The position numbers and the translations under genes are program-made. A stretch of 64,000 bases of DNA from Udeniomyces pyricola (taxonomy: Eukaryota; Basidiomycota; Tremellomycetes; Cystofilobasidiales; Mrakiaceae): positions 744,001 through 808,000 of the forward strand of contig BCIK01000012.1 of assembly GCA_039545295.1 (NCBI GenBank), in the 5' to 3' direction. Below the pieces are notes generated by a model that made no database searches, was not told the DNA's origin, and worked only from the letters and a program-made list of their open reading frames with translations. Position 1 is the stretch's first letter, and each line of letters starts with the position of its first letter. Below, one piece after another: positions 1 through 10,148 of this stretch.

Positions 1-1015
1 TCCAGCGGCACCTACGGCGTAAACGGTACATTCGGGGATTTATTTTTTCTTCTCTTTTGTTTCGATTCTGCCCCCCCCCCCCTCTTTTTCCCTTCCCTTC
101 CTATTTTATGTCTTCTTTCTTTGTTTGCCTCTTTTTTCTTTTTTCTTTCTTCTCATCATCCCATACTTGAGGGTTTTCACTTTGTCTTTCTTCTTCGAGC
201 TCGCTGGGCTCTAGCCGAATCCAAATCTTAAGTCCGCAAGACATGAGCCGCCGATATAGTAGTACATACATATATTTATATATTTAAACCCCCCCCCCCC
301 TTGTTTCCTTTTGTCTCTTTTCAGCTCCTCGATTCTTCGACACGTCTCTCTCATACTGCTAGTCTTTCTTTCTTCTCTCTTCTTTACCTTTTCTCCTCCC
401 CCCCCCCTCCCCCTCCACCCCTTGTTTCTCTTTCTTCTCTTATCATGGTTCAAAATCTATGCTCTTTCCTTTCGGATCCGACTCAACCCATTTCTCAAGG
501 ACCAATCAATCGGATAAGAGAAAGGACGGGGCGAGCCGAGATCGTCCAAGTGAGGATTGGATTGATCGTACGCTAATCGAATGGGATGATGGAGGCAGCT
601 TGCGTACAAGAATGTGAGATAGAATAGGGGGGGAGGAAAGAAAGGCAAATTTGGACGTGTCGGGAGCCACTGATAGTAAGTAGTGTGGACAGAGTGATCG
701 AGGAGATGGAATACGACCGGGAGAGTGCCGAAGATGTAAGAACGGAAATAGGTTTCGCGGGAGGTTTAAAATGATGGAAGAATTAGAAAAGCAGCGCGAT
801 CGATCGGTGGTACAATCAGAGAAAGAGTAGAGACGAATTCAAAACGAAGAAGAAGAAGAAGAAAAGGAGTAGGAATAGGAGAAAGAGATCTCGGATAGAA
901 CAGTCGAGGGTCGAAAAGGAAAAATAATAATAATTAGGAAATAGAAGATGCGAAACAAGCGATGATGTGATATCCAACTGTAGGCTGTTTTTTTTTTTTA
1001 GCCTTCGAAGGACTG
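1..1015. other. Left-edge region without a supported gene
   Basis: I see no supported gene here. The stretch holds several C homopolymers (near 70-81, 290-300) and long pyrimidine-rich blocks. It lies beyond the stop codon of the first FEN1 gene, so its right end is probably that gene's 3' UTR and terminator. Short frames in it are low-complexity Ser/Phe/Pro or Arg/Lys translations of the C- and T-rich DNA. Confidence 0.5.
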
Positions 1016-4000
1016 TTACTTTTTGGCTTTCTTAGCGTCCTTCTTGTCGTCTTTACCAGCAGCACCCTGAGGGTTCGATAAAAAGAAAAGTGGAAAGAAC
1101 GAAAAGGAAGAAACAGAAAAATCACATGGAAAGTCACTGATGTCAATATCGAAAGCAGAAATCTGCCATAGCTTTTAACTTTTCAAACATCCCTTCGTCC
1201 CCCCCCCCCCTTCCTGTTCCCCTTCTCTGCTCATTCCAGCGTCTTTGTTCTTCCTTTGCATCGCCGCCATCGCTTACTCATCATCCGACCTGGCTCGATC
1301 CAACACACACACACACGTCCCAAAGACCAAAACACAAACAAAACAAGAATTCAAACGAACCTTTCTTTTCACGGGAGCCTTCTTGCCTCCCTTTGCCGAC
1401 GATTCCGCCGCGACTTTGCTCGGGTCCTTTGGGAGGACTTTAAAGAACCCGTCGAGTCGACCTTGTTGCTTAGCGTTCACCATCTTTTGCAGCTTTGCAG
1501 CGGCCGATCGAACACGGTCCTCGCTGAAGAAGAGAAACAGGGCGCAGGGGTAAGGAAGAGATCAGGGAGGCGGCAGAGGGAGTTGTAGGAGGGGGGGGGG
1601 NGGGGGGNGGGNGGAGGGATAATACGAGGGAAGGGACAGATCGGGGGTGGTACGTAGTCAAAACAAGAGCACATGAGGAGGAAGAAAGAGTAAGCAATCT
1701 CATATCAGTCACGTGTCTCCATCGAGACTCATCATATGAATGGGTCATGAACGAGACGATTGAGACAAAGAGTGGGAGACGAGAGGTGGATAGAGACGAA
1801 CTTGAATCCCTTTTCTCGGACGAGGAACTCGACGAGACCTTCCATGTCGGGCGCGGTCCATTCAATCTACCGGCCACGCGAGGGGATAAAGGAATTGAGG
1901 AGGGACGAGAAAGCCAGGTCGAAAGAGAAAGGGAAGATATGGGTAGACGGCGAGGTTGGGGATGAGATGGGAGCATGAGGTGGGAGCAGGGGCGTGTGGT
2001 TGAACAAAGCAAACAAACAAAAAACGAAGGAATGGGTGAAGAAAAACAAGTCAGGATGTTTCCTGCATGAACACAAGTTTTCTTCTCTTCCTAACCCCCC
2101 CCCCCCTTCTTATCTTCGTAGCTTCTAGCCCAGGTCTCTTTGAGAAACTCACCTCAATATCATCCGCCTTGATGACATCAGGCTTGACGAACAGCGCCTT
2201 TGCGCCCTCCCAGTTCCAATCGTCAGGAATGATGATCCCACCCTTCTTTTTAGGCGCAGCCTTCTTGGGCGCGCCGACTGACTTGCCCTTCGTTCCCTTC
2301 TGGACTACCGGGTTAGCCTTAGCCTTCCCTTTACCCTTGTTCTTCGTCACGCCCTCGTCCTCCTCTTCCTGCTCTGATATCTCGTCCTCTCCCTCCGAGT
2401 TGACTGGCCTGCCACCACCATAAGACCCATCTCCTTCCTCGTCCGAATCCGCATCCGAATCCGGAATCCTCGCTCGAGATTTCTTGGTTCCACCAGTCTT
2501 CCTAACAACAACGCCTCCATCATCATCATCGTCCCCTTCACCGTCCTGCTTGATATCCTTGACTTCCTCAACCTCTTCCTCCTCTTCTTCCTCCGCCTTC
2601 GCTTGTTCCTCGTCTTCTTCCTCTTCTTCCGCCGCGACAAACTCTTCTTCTTTCGCCGCCTGCTTTGCCCGAAGCGTGGCGACAACTTTCTTGAGCGAGC
2701 CGTGCTCCTTCATGAGCTTGTAAGCGGTCGAGGGTCCGATACCCTTGATGGGCTCGAGGTAATCGCATCCCATGAGGATACATAGTTCGATGAACTAGAG
2801 GAGTTCCAGCAAAGAGCAAAGAGTGTTGAATGAGCAACAGGTGGGCCTTCAGCTGGTCGAGGAAGCCCAACAGAAGAACATGAAAAGGAGAGAGGTGGAC
2901 CGAGAGAGAGGGGGGGGGGGGGTCCGGGGAGTAGATGATGAAAGGGCGATTTACCTGCTCCATTTCCATACCAAGTCCCTCGAGGGCTTTATCGAGATGG
3001 ACCTCCATGATAGGCGCCTTCTTGGCTTCAGAAAAGGTGAGATGTCGAAGGAGAATCGGCGAGTGAAATGTGAGCGTGTCCATGTCTTCGGAGCCTGCGC
3101 CATAGACCTGTGACAATGACAACGGACGAATGGAATCCGTCAATCAAGCAAACCAAAAGTGGAGAGGGGAGTGCGCAAGAGTGTAAAGGATATATATGGG
3201 ATCGGTACCTTGCCTCCTCGTGCCAACTCTGCACATTGAGCCTCCGCTTCTCCTGGTGCCTACAAACCGAGAACGATGGAAAACAACCCCCAAAAAAAGC
3301 CACCGCATGAGCACCAACGCATCGAGCCCTCGAGCTCGGGACGGTCAGCAATATGAGACAAGAAAATACAGACGATGACACATGGAATCCCCATGAGTTT
3401 CAACAACCGTTGGACTTCGGCATTTTGCTCTTTGGTTACTCGAACTTGACGTCGACTGTGCTTGTCAACGTCCTCGACCGTACCTGAGCACATACAATTG
3501 ACACGAATATTGAAGACGAAGATGAGGGAGAGATGCGAAACACGCGGGGAAGGGGTGAGAGTTGGAGCGAATGAGAGCGAACCGGTTTCTTTGGCTTCCT
3601 GTTCATCCGCTTTGGCTTTGTCACGCTTGGCGAGTCGATCTTTGAGCTGGGTAGGACCAAGTGAAGAGGGCAGACACAGTGTGTAAGAAGGAGGGATCAT
3701 TAAGCAACGCGCGTGGTCGTTGGGTTTGATCGCCGATCTCGACGCGACAGGGGAAAGGATGACGCGTCGGTCGGAATTCGCCTAAAGTAGACTTATCACT
3801 CACCACACCACCTTTCATATCAGGAGGTTTACCATCGAACACATAACAAGGCTTGATTCCATGATCGACCTAAACTCATTCAACGATCGTCAACGCAACG
3901 AAATATCCGTAAAGTGGAGAGAAAGAGGGAGATGACGGCAAAGCGCTGACGAACCATTCGAATCGTTCGGTAGAAGGTCCCCATCAGATGCGACGTGACC

Positions 4001-4470
4001 TCGCCCGCTTCGTTCGTCAGTTGCTCTCCGTCCTTTTGTCGGACAGCAATCAGAAACTGATACAAGCTTCATGGGTCGAGAGGAGAAGATGTGGAAACAA
4101 GGAATGACGCAAAGTCAGTGGACCAGCCGTGAAAGTGAGGAATGCGAGAAGAGAGTTGGTTGAGCTGTCGATTTCAGAGGTCGATTCGAACTCGAGGAGA
4201 TGCAATCGAACCTCATACTAGCATCGATGGCGACTTTTCGACCAAACATGGTCTTGATGTCATGATCTGACATGGATTTGGGAGCTGTTGTTGTAGATAA
4301 AATTGAGAGAGCGAAAGGGAAATCGAAGGTGGGAAAGAGAGAGAATGCTTCAGCAATCTGACGGAGCGAGTGGGATCGATTGGTATACTGTAGCATAGTG
4401 GCGGCAGATGGATGGATGATGAGGACTGACCATGCTCAGTGAGCAGCCCAGTGAGACCTTTGATACCCAT
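1016..4470 (-). CDS. FEN1: Flap endonuclease 1, copy A (FEN1/Rad27), with long acidic insert
   Basis: Structure-specific 5' flap endonuclease of Okazaki-fragment maturation and long-patch base excision repair, acting in the nucleus with PCNA. Twelve exons (4470-4431, 4284-4212, 4066-3955, 3869-3804, 3646-3583, 3483-3374, 3259-3209, 3107-2955, 2794-2153, 1866-1802, 1523-1361, 1066-1016) sum to 1590 nt, 529 residues. It opens with MGIKGLT. Metal ligands are visible: Asp34 in AIDASM, Asp in [23 protein letters not shown] and MGCDY. The cap helix segment [15 protein letters not shown] is intact. A PCNA-interacting peptide, QGRLDGFF (about 479-486), precedes a Lys-rich tail. Odd: residues about 271-408 form a Glu/Asp-rich then Lys-rich insert absent from ordinary FEN1 (about 380 residues). 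A diverged paralog lies 370 bp upstream in the same orientation. Family assignment is certain; the insert is read directly, without an intron signal to remove it. Confidence 0.95.
1591..1613. repeat. G/N homopolymer tract in FEN1 copy A intron
   Basis: A run of G interrupted by three Ns inside intron 10 of FEN1 copy A. Similar N-containing runs lie at 17492-17509 (GT32 intron), 27125-27140 (lectin 2 intron) and 59732-59753 (intergenic). Ns mark positions the assembler could not call. Confidence 0.8.
2240..2653 (-). other. Polyampholyte disordered insert within FEN1 copy A
   Basis: This segment of FEN1 exon 9 encodes about 137 residues. It begins with runs of Glu, passes through an Asp/Ser/Gly section with [14 protein letters not shown] acidic serine sites, and ends in a Lys/Gly/Pro-rich part ([10 protein letters not shown]) that resembles a nuclear localisation signal. 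It sits between the helix after the helix-two-turn-helix motif and the conserved segment [11 protein letters not shown], where ordinary FEN1 has about ten residues. The paralog downstream has no such insert. Phosphorylation by CK2-like kinases would fit the acidic Ser sites; this is inference. Confidence 0.85.
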
Positions 4471-4839
4471 AGGATGGCGATGGAACGGTAGGACGAGAAG
4501 AAGAGAAGGGGGTGACAGGGGGTGTCGATGTAGAGTGTATGCAGAGGAATGTTGGGTGAAGCTCTTTCTACCTTGAGTGAGTGACTAACTTGCTGAGATC
4601 GGTTCGGACCAATCATTGATTAAATGCATAATATATAATACCGATCGGGTCTCCTACACGTTCTTCACCCTTTTCTTTCGCTTAACATATATATGCACCC
4701 TACTCACAATTCTAGACGGTTCTCTCAATTGTGCGTCGTCCATATCACGCCATGGGTCTTTCCAACCCAACTCATTCTCCCTGCTCTCTCATGCTTCGTC
4801 AAGTCGATTTTCACCAGGCTGCATCACTGAGAACGTCTT

Positions 4840-7211
4840 TTAACAAAGTCCCTTCATTGAATCCCTCACAAACGCTAACCGCAGCTTCTCGGCGTGTTTC
4901 CGGACCCGGTCCTCGCTGTGCGACGGCAAAGATGTCGAGAGATCGAAAACCCCAAACAAGAAGCAAAACAAGAACACTAAAGCGTAAGTTTGGTAGCCAG
5001 AAATAAAAAATAAAAAATGAGAAAGCTGAAATCTTGCGAATCGAAACGAACGCAAAGCCCTTTTCGTGTACGAGAAATTGGACGAGTCCCTCGGCATTCG
5101 GTTCTGAGCGAGTGATCTAGTTGATGCACACATGTAACACAAGTCAGAAAGGGAGTGAGGGAAGAGGAGGAGAACCTATCCAATCAGCAAAGTTCTTGTA
5201 GGAGCCCATGTCAACAAGCCAAATATTCGCAGTCGTTTCCATCCGTGCGACTGACCGTCATCTCACTCGACGGTCTCACGTCGGGCTTCATAAACAACTG
5301 CTTAGCACTCTCCCAATCCCAATCGTCCGCAATGACGATCCCACCAAGCCGAATCTTTGGGTCTGTCAGCTTGGCAGCTTGTCGTTCACGGAGAAAGGCG
5401 ACAGTAGCGCTGAGGGTGTTGTGCTCCTTCATGAGTTTGAGAGCTTTGATGGGTCCGACGCCAGTGATGCCAGGAAGATAGTCACATCCTAATAGAATGC
5501 AGAGCTCAACAAACTATGGACGAGACCAAAGTCCCAACAGGATAGGGAAAGGAAAGAGACATGAAGCCACCAGAAGGGAAAGGTCAAAACGCATCCTGAC
5601 CGGATAGAACGAGACATGATCCAAAGTTCCTCCTTCTACACTCAAAGCACGACCTTGAGAGACGAACCTGCTCCATATCCATATCCAGGCCTTTTGGGCC
5701 CAAGGCCTTGTCCAAGCATATCTCTAAGATGGGCCTCTTTTTCGACTCCGCGGCAGTGAGGTTCCGGATCAATCTGGGCGAACCGAACGCTAAGGTGTCG
5801 AGGTCTTCGGAGCCTACCGCGTGGACCTGGATGTAGAAAGATTGGCGCGGAGATGCATCGGAGATAAGAGGGGAAGAAAGGGGTAGAAATAAAAAGAAAG
5901 ATGGAAGAATATGGATCATGAGGAAAGCTGAGTATCCTGGTCGATTGGAATGGCAAATCGGGTTTCAAAGTAAAAGACAGATACACACCCTTCCTCCCAG
6001 GACAAGCTCGGCGCATTGAGCTTCAGCTTCTCCAGTAGCCTAAGAGATGAACGGGTCCAGTCATTGATTTTTGTTGGTTGATTTGTCGGTTAGCAGAATT
6101 GGACCGAAAACAGTTTAGGAGAATGAAGAGAAAGAGAACTCAGGAACATTGTATGCATTCAGTACTTACAAGAACAATTGGGACGCCCATCAAACGAAGC
6201 AGGTGTTCAGCCTCAGCCATGATGTCACTCGTCCCCTGAACTTGACTCTTGCTTCGGAGGTTCGTTTCGCGTGGAGGTTCTGGTTCTGGTTGCTGATCTG
6301 GTTTTGGCTCGGCTTGCTGATCTAGTTCTGGCTGCGATGGTGATTGTGGTTGTGGCGTCGTCGGTGAGCTGTCGTCCAAAGTAGGGTTTGTTACAAGCTC
6401 TGAAAGAGGGGCCGATTCTTGAGCTTGAGCTTCTTTGATACTATCCTCTGCAGCCTTGGCTTTTGTCCTTCGGCTTTCACGTTGATCTAGCTAGAGACCC
6501 AACAGAGGGGAAAGCCGTAGTAGGGCGAGTCAGAGCGCTGCCTGCGACATGGTGTGACTTCCACTCACCGCACATTCATTCTCGAGCGTCCATAGTTCCT
6601 TACCTCGTGCCTTTTCATCGAAGGAGCAGCTCCATCAAACACGTATACAGGAAGAATGCCTGCATGAATCATGTTTATCGTTCGGTGAAAAGTCCCTTGA
6701 AGGTGAGAAGTCACCTCGCCAGACGGTCCGCAAAGTTGATTGCCGTCCACCCCACGGATGGCGATGAGGAATCTGCAAGCATTGGGGTATACCGCCGTCA
6801 GTCAGAAAGGAGTCAGACTAGAAAATGAAGCATAAGGGGAACTGACTGGTAAATGCTAGCGATATTGCGACAGATAATTCGGCTCAAGTCAAGTCAGTGT
6901 TGTCGTCGTATTCCAGTTCGTCTCGAGAGGACCAAGTTGCCGCGGGGGGAGATCGGGTCTGACCTCAAGCTTGCATCGATGGCGATGGTTTTTGCTGCAA
7001 ATGACTTCATGGTATGTTTAGAAATGGCATGAGGGGCTGCAATACCAGTGACAGTCCATATACACCGTTGATCAGCGTGGTTACCTATGGCTCCCAAAGC
7101 GAACATTTGGCATTTTGAAGGATTGGCGGGAGAGGAAATTGCGAAAGGTAGTGCGAGGCAAGAGATCTAACCGTGTTTCACGATGACATCCGTGAGGCCC
7201 TTGATACCCAT
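4840..7211 (-). CDS. Flap endonuclease 1 paralog, copy B, lacking PIP box
   Basis: Second FEN1-family nuclease. Ten exons (7211-7172, 7036-6964, 6855-6847, 6772-6604, 6490-6170, 6039-5989, 5826-5668, 5513-5256, 5116-5052, 4915-4840) sum to 1221 nt, 406 residues. MGIKGLT start, Asp34 (AIDASL), YVFDG, Lys and Arg of the gateway (SMK, LDQR), [15 protein letters not shown] and LGCDY are all kept, so catalysis should be intact. Differences: the cap region (98-204) is about 49 residues longer than in copy A, contains a Pro/Gln/Glu-rich stretch (about 130-175), and lacks the conserved basic VTKEQN helix. The C-terminus stops soon after [11 protein letters not shown], so the PCNA-binding peptide and basic tail are missing. 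Exons 1, 2, 6 and 9 match copy A exactly in length (40, 73, 51, 65 nt), pointing to tandem duplication followed by divergence. A partially specialised, perhaps meiotic or mitochondrial, nuclease is possible but unproven. Confidence 0.9.
6847..6855 (-). other. 9-nt microexon in FEN1 copy B
   Basis: CATTTACCA on the minus strand, preceded by GCTAG and followed by the donor GTCAGT. With the flanking exons it reads S-I-Y-Q, restoring the family sequence DASxSIYQFLIA without gap. Without it the frame is kept (9 nt) but three conserved residues would be lost. Copy A encodes the same residues at the start of a normal exon. Confidence 0.8.
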
Positions 7212-7500
7212 GGTGTGACGATGAGAAGGATAGAGGTAGGGCTGTTGGGTGATGGTTAACGCGTGACGCGAGACGTGGTCGGCTCGATCCGAAACCACAC
7301 GCGTTTTTTGGTCGGCTGCCTACATACTGGCATTGTGAGACAGCTCGTGAATGATCACTGCTGTTGAACGTTTCCTCCAATCATACCATACGATATATAT
7401 CCACTTGAGATTCGATACTCATCTCGATGAATCCCAGGTTGCTCAATCTCATGAAAGCACAACATTATATCAAACAACATAACATCAATGGCATGGAAAC

Positions 7501-8847
7501 TCAATCGTTAAGCTGGCTGCTCACGCGTCGACCAAACCACCCCCATCGACGACCGCTTGTAGCTTTCCTCTTTTTCTCAGTACGATTCGTTTCCTGTCCG
7601 TTACCGCCCCATTCGATGTTCATACCAGCCCACCTAGTTCCCTCCCGCCGAGTTTCTTCCGTAAAGACCCACCCCTCCTGTTCCGCCTCGACTCGTTTGA
7701 TCTCCTGGGTCAACCGCATTTCCAGCTCGACCACCTGTTCCCGAATACTTCGGAGCGTGTCGACCGAGGGCATGCTGCACCGTCGAGCCTTCACGGGAGG
7801 CGTCTCGAGTCTGAACGCACTGGGAGGGGAGACAGCTGCGTGTCGAACGCGAGGCTGAGAAAGCCGCTGAGAAGGCGGTGGAGGCGAAGGCAACTTGAGG
7901 GCTCGGTGGACGCCCTGAGTGGATCCCATGACGAGATGGGAGGGGCGAGTAGGAGAGAAAATATCCGTTGACGGATTGTGATAAGGCGTTGAGTGGGCCA
8001 AGGTAGGATGTGATAGCTGAGCCAAATCACTATGACAGAATACAAAAAGATTCAAATCAGCTATCCGTAGGCGTCCATACCTGCGCAACTTCTCTTAATT
8101 CTACGCGACTTACGTGTAAGATGAACTGCTCTTCTTGGATAATGTACCGGTCGCTGATTGTTGGAGCTCCAGTCCATCTGTGGCTGTTGCATGCTCTATC
8201 GAGAGGGGCTGGTAAGGAGAGATGACCGGAAGGGTGGGAGAGGGTGATCGTTGAGCTTGGAGCGCAATGAAGTCAGATGAGGTGTTTGACTCGTGGCTGG
8301 CGGCGAGAAGTGTACTCGGGCGGTCGATAGACAAGGTAGGTGGTACGAGATGAGAGGTAGGAAAGAGACCGTCAATCGATGGGAAAGAGGTCGAGATGTC
8401 TCGAGGGGAGAAGGGGGTCGGTAACGCTGATGATGGGGCCAGGGGTAGGCCGTCGATGGGAGGTCGGTCGTGCGAGTCGGTATCCTCGCGAGGTGTCAGA
8501 GCTTTTCGTCGTGGAATGTGAAGTGCAGACCATGGTCGAGGCTCAGGGCCGGACAAGTCGAGGGCAGACGGTTTGCGACGAGCGGGCAGGCTGAATCGTT
8601 TGGAGACGGCTGGTGAGATGGATACGACGGCACGAATGTAGCAAATCTCGGCTTCCTCTTCGTGAGTAGGAGCCGGGCCTGATCCTTCTGCCTTTGCACG
8701 GCAGGTGAAGTAGTCGATCCCATCGGACTGAATAGACGGAGAGGGTGTAAGGGACCCACCCAATGTTCCCATCCGAGGAGTAGCGGAGCGATGGGACGAA
8801 GAAGACGAAGTCGATGAAGCCGATGGTGTGAGCAGTGGTGAGGCCAT
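7501..8847 (-). CDS. Unrecognised Ser/Pro-rich protein with C-terminal coiled coil
   Basis: I do not recognise this protein. Two exons, 8847-8114 and 8029-7501, joined through a clear GTAAGT donor and TCATAG acceptor, sum to 1263 nt (420 residues). The first two thirds are rich in Ser, Pro and Thr and look disordered. The segment with IDYFTCRAKAEG and EEEAEICYIRAVVSI is less biased and may be a small folded part. Near the end, SVDTLRSIREQVVELEMRL and following residues form a predicted coiled coil, followed by a WVFTEE motif and a Lys/Arg-rich tail. The start at 8847 is the first Met of the Ser-rich part; the frame stays open upstream with hydrophobic residues, so an earlier start or exon cannot be ruled out. 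A cytoskeletal or signalling scaffold is conceivable, nothing more. Confidence 0.65.
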
Positions 8848-10148
8848 GTTGAGCAAGAAGGAAGATGCACTCAGGAGTAAAAGGTTTAGGGGTATCAGAG
8901 CCGATTTCGTCGAAATGATAGAAGCTAAGGCGCGTGAACTGCAAGAAACGAGGGTGGGAATAGCGAGCGGATGCGGTAGATCAAAGCTGAGATGAATAGA
9001 GGGTTGTGGAGTTACGCTGAAAAGACAAGAATCAGGTGAAAGAGGAGAGGTGATGATTATGTTTGGATACCCTTGATTTAGATAGGATGATCTGAGGGAA
9101 ATCAGAAACAGTTGTTTGAGCGATAACAACGTGAGTGTAAGACCTCCCAAGCATGCTGATGAATCGCAAACGCTTTCTGGCCATCCTAAACACTTACAGT
9201 GTACGGGCGAGGGAATCAAGTAACGTAGAAAGAGGGTGTCTGAAGGTGCTCGTTAGGGGAGACAATGATCAAGGGGGACTGAAAAGTAAACCAGGACATG
9301 TCTAGGCCGAAAGAGAGAGGGGTTGATCAACCACAGGAGCTGTCACAGGGGCGAAGACGATGCCGGAGGTTGTCGTGTCGTCATTCAGGGGATGGATGTG
9401 CCCGATATTAGCGCACATGCAGGAAAGTGTGTTGAGTCTGCTGAGGAAGTTAGATGGAAGCGAGCGACATATAGCCGATCAGGGACCTGCACACGGATCG
9501 GGTCGAGATTTTGATGATCGGAGACCTATCGATCAATCCTTGCATCGAATGGATTTCTCGCCCAGCAGATGCGAGGCGTCGCGAGTGCTGCTGTACGAGG
9601 CCGTCATATATCAAGACCGGTGAGCAGCGGTCAAGTTGCGGTTCGGTTTTCGACTGTAAGCTGTAGCTACGAGTGATGGGTGAGCAAATGGGTCAGTGCT
9701 TTGATGAGATGCATGGGTACGTCATGAGCAGGATGATGTGACGAAAGTAGACGAAAGTACGGCGGGTTGAACAAGGTTGAACAAGGTTGAACATATGTAT
9801 CTATCACATATCAATGGTACATATGTATATATTATTCTATCATTTTACAGCGCTCACGCTCTGGCCCACGTAACCCACTCCCGTCCAGTATACAGTAGCT
9901 GGTAGTCGATAGTCATTTATTACATCATTATCGATTTAATACGATGCATGATCATCGATCAGTCGATCTTATATCAGTTACGCCTCCAGCTTGACCGTCT
10001 TACATATACGCGCGACGCGGACGCCCCTCTCCCCAAGTTATCCACTCCCATCCACAACTGCTCAGCAACGTACCCTTCCATCGGTCAACGTTAACCCCGT
10101 CGCGCGTACAACCACACCACACCACTCTCACCCAACCACTCCGTCATC
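8848..10148. other. Divergent intergenic region between unknown gene and UBC12
   Basis: About 1.3 kb upstream of both flanking genes, so it should hold both promoters. No conserved coding frame was found. Features seen: a threefold direct repeat of GTTGAACAAG near 9774-9803, AT-rich palindromic patches around 9800-9950, and pyrimidine-rich DNA before the UBC12 start. Confidence 0.5.
9774..9803. repeat. Short direct repeat, 10-mer about three copies
   Basis: The unit GTTGAACAAG is repeated in tandem about three times, the last copy incomplete, in the divergent intergenic region about 350 bp upstream of UBC12. Function unknown; it could be a simple slippage product. Confidence 0.7.

Noticed and set aside
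211..648. Short overlapping frames at the left edge
   Set aside because: They are low-complexity translations of C- and T-rich DNA with no family motif or splice structure.
4840..7211. FEN1 copy B as a decayed pseudogene
   Set aside because: The full model of ten exons is open, sums to 1221 nt, and keeps all catalytic residues and good splice sites. Decay would have hit these first.
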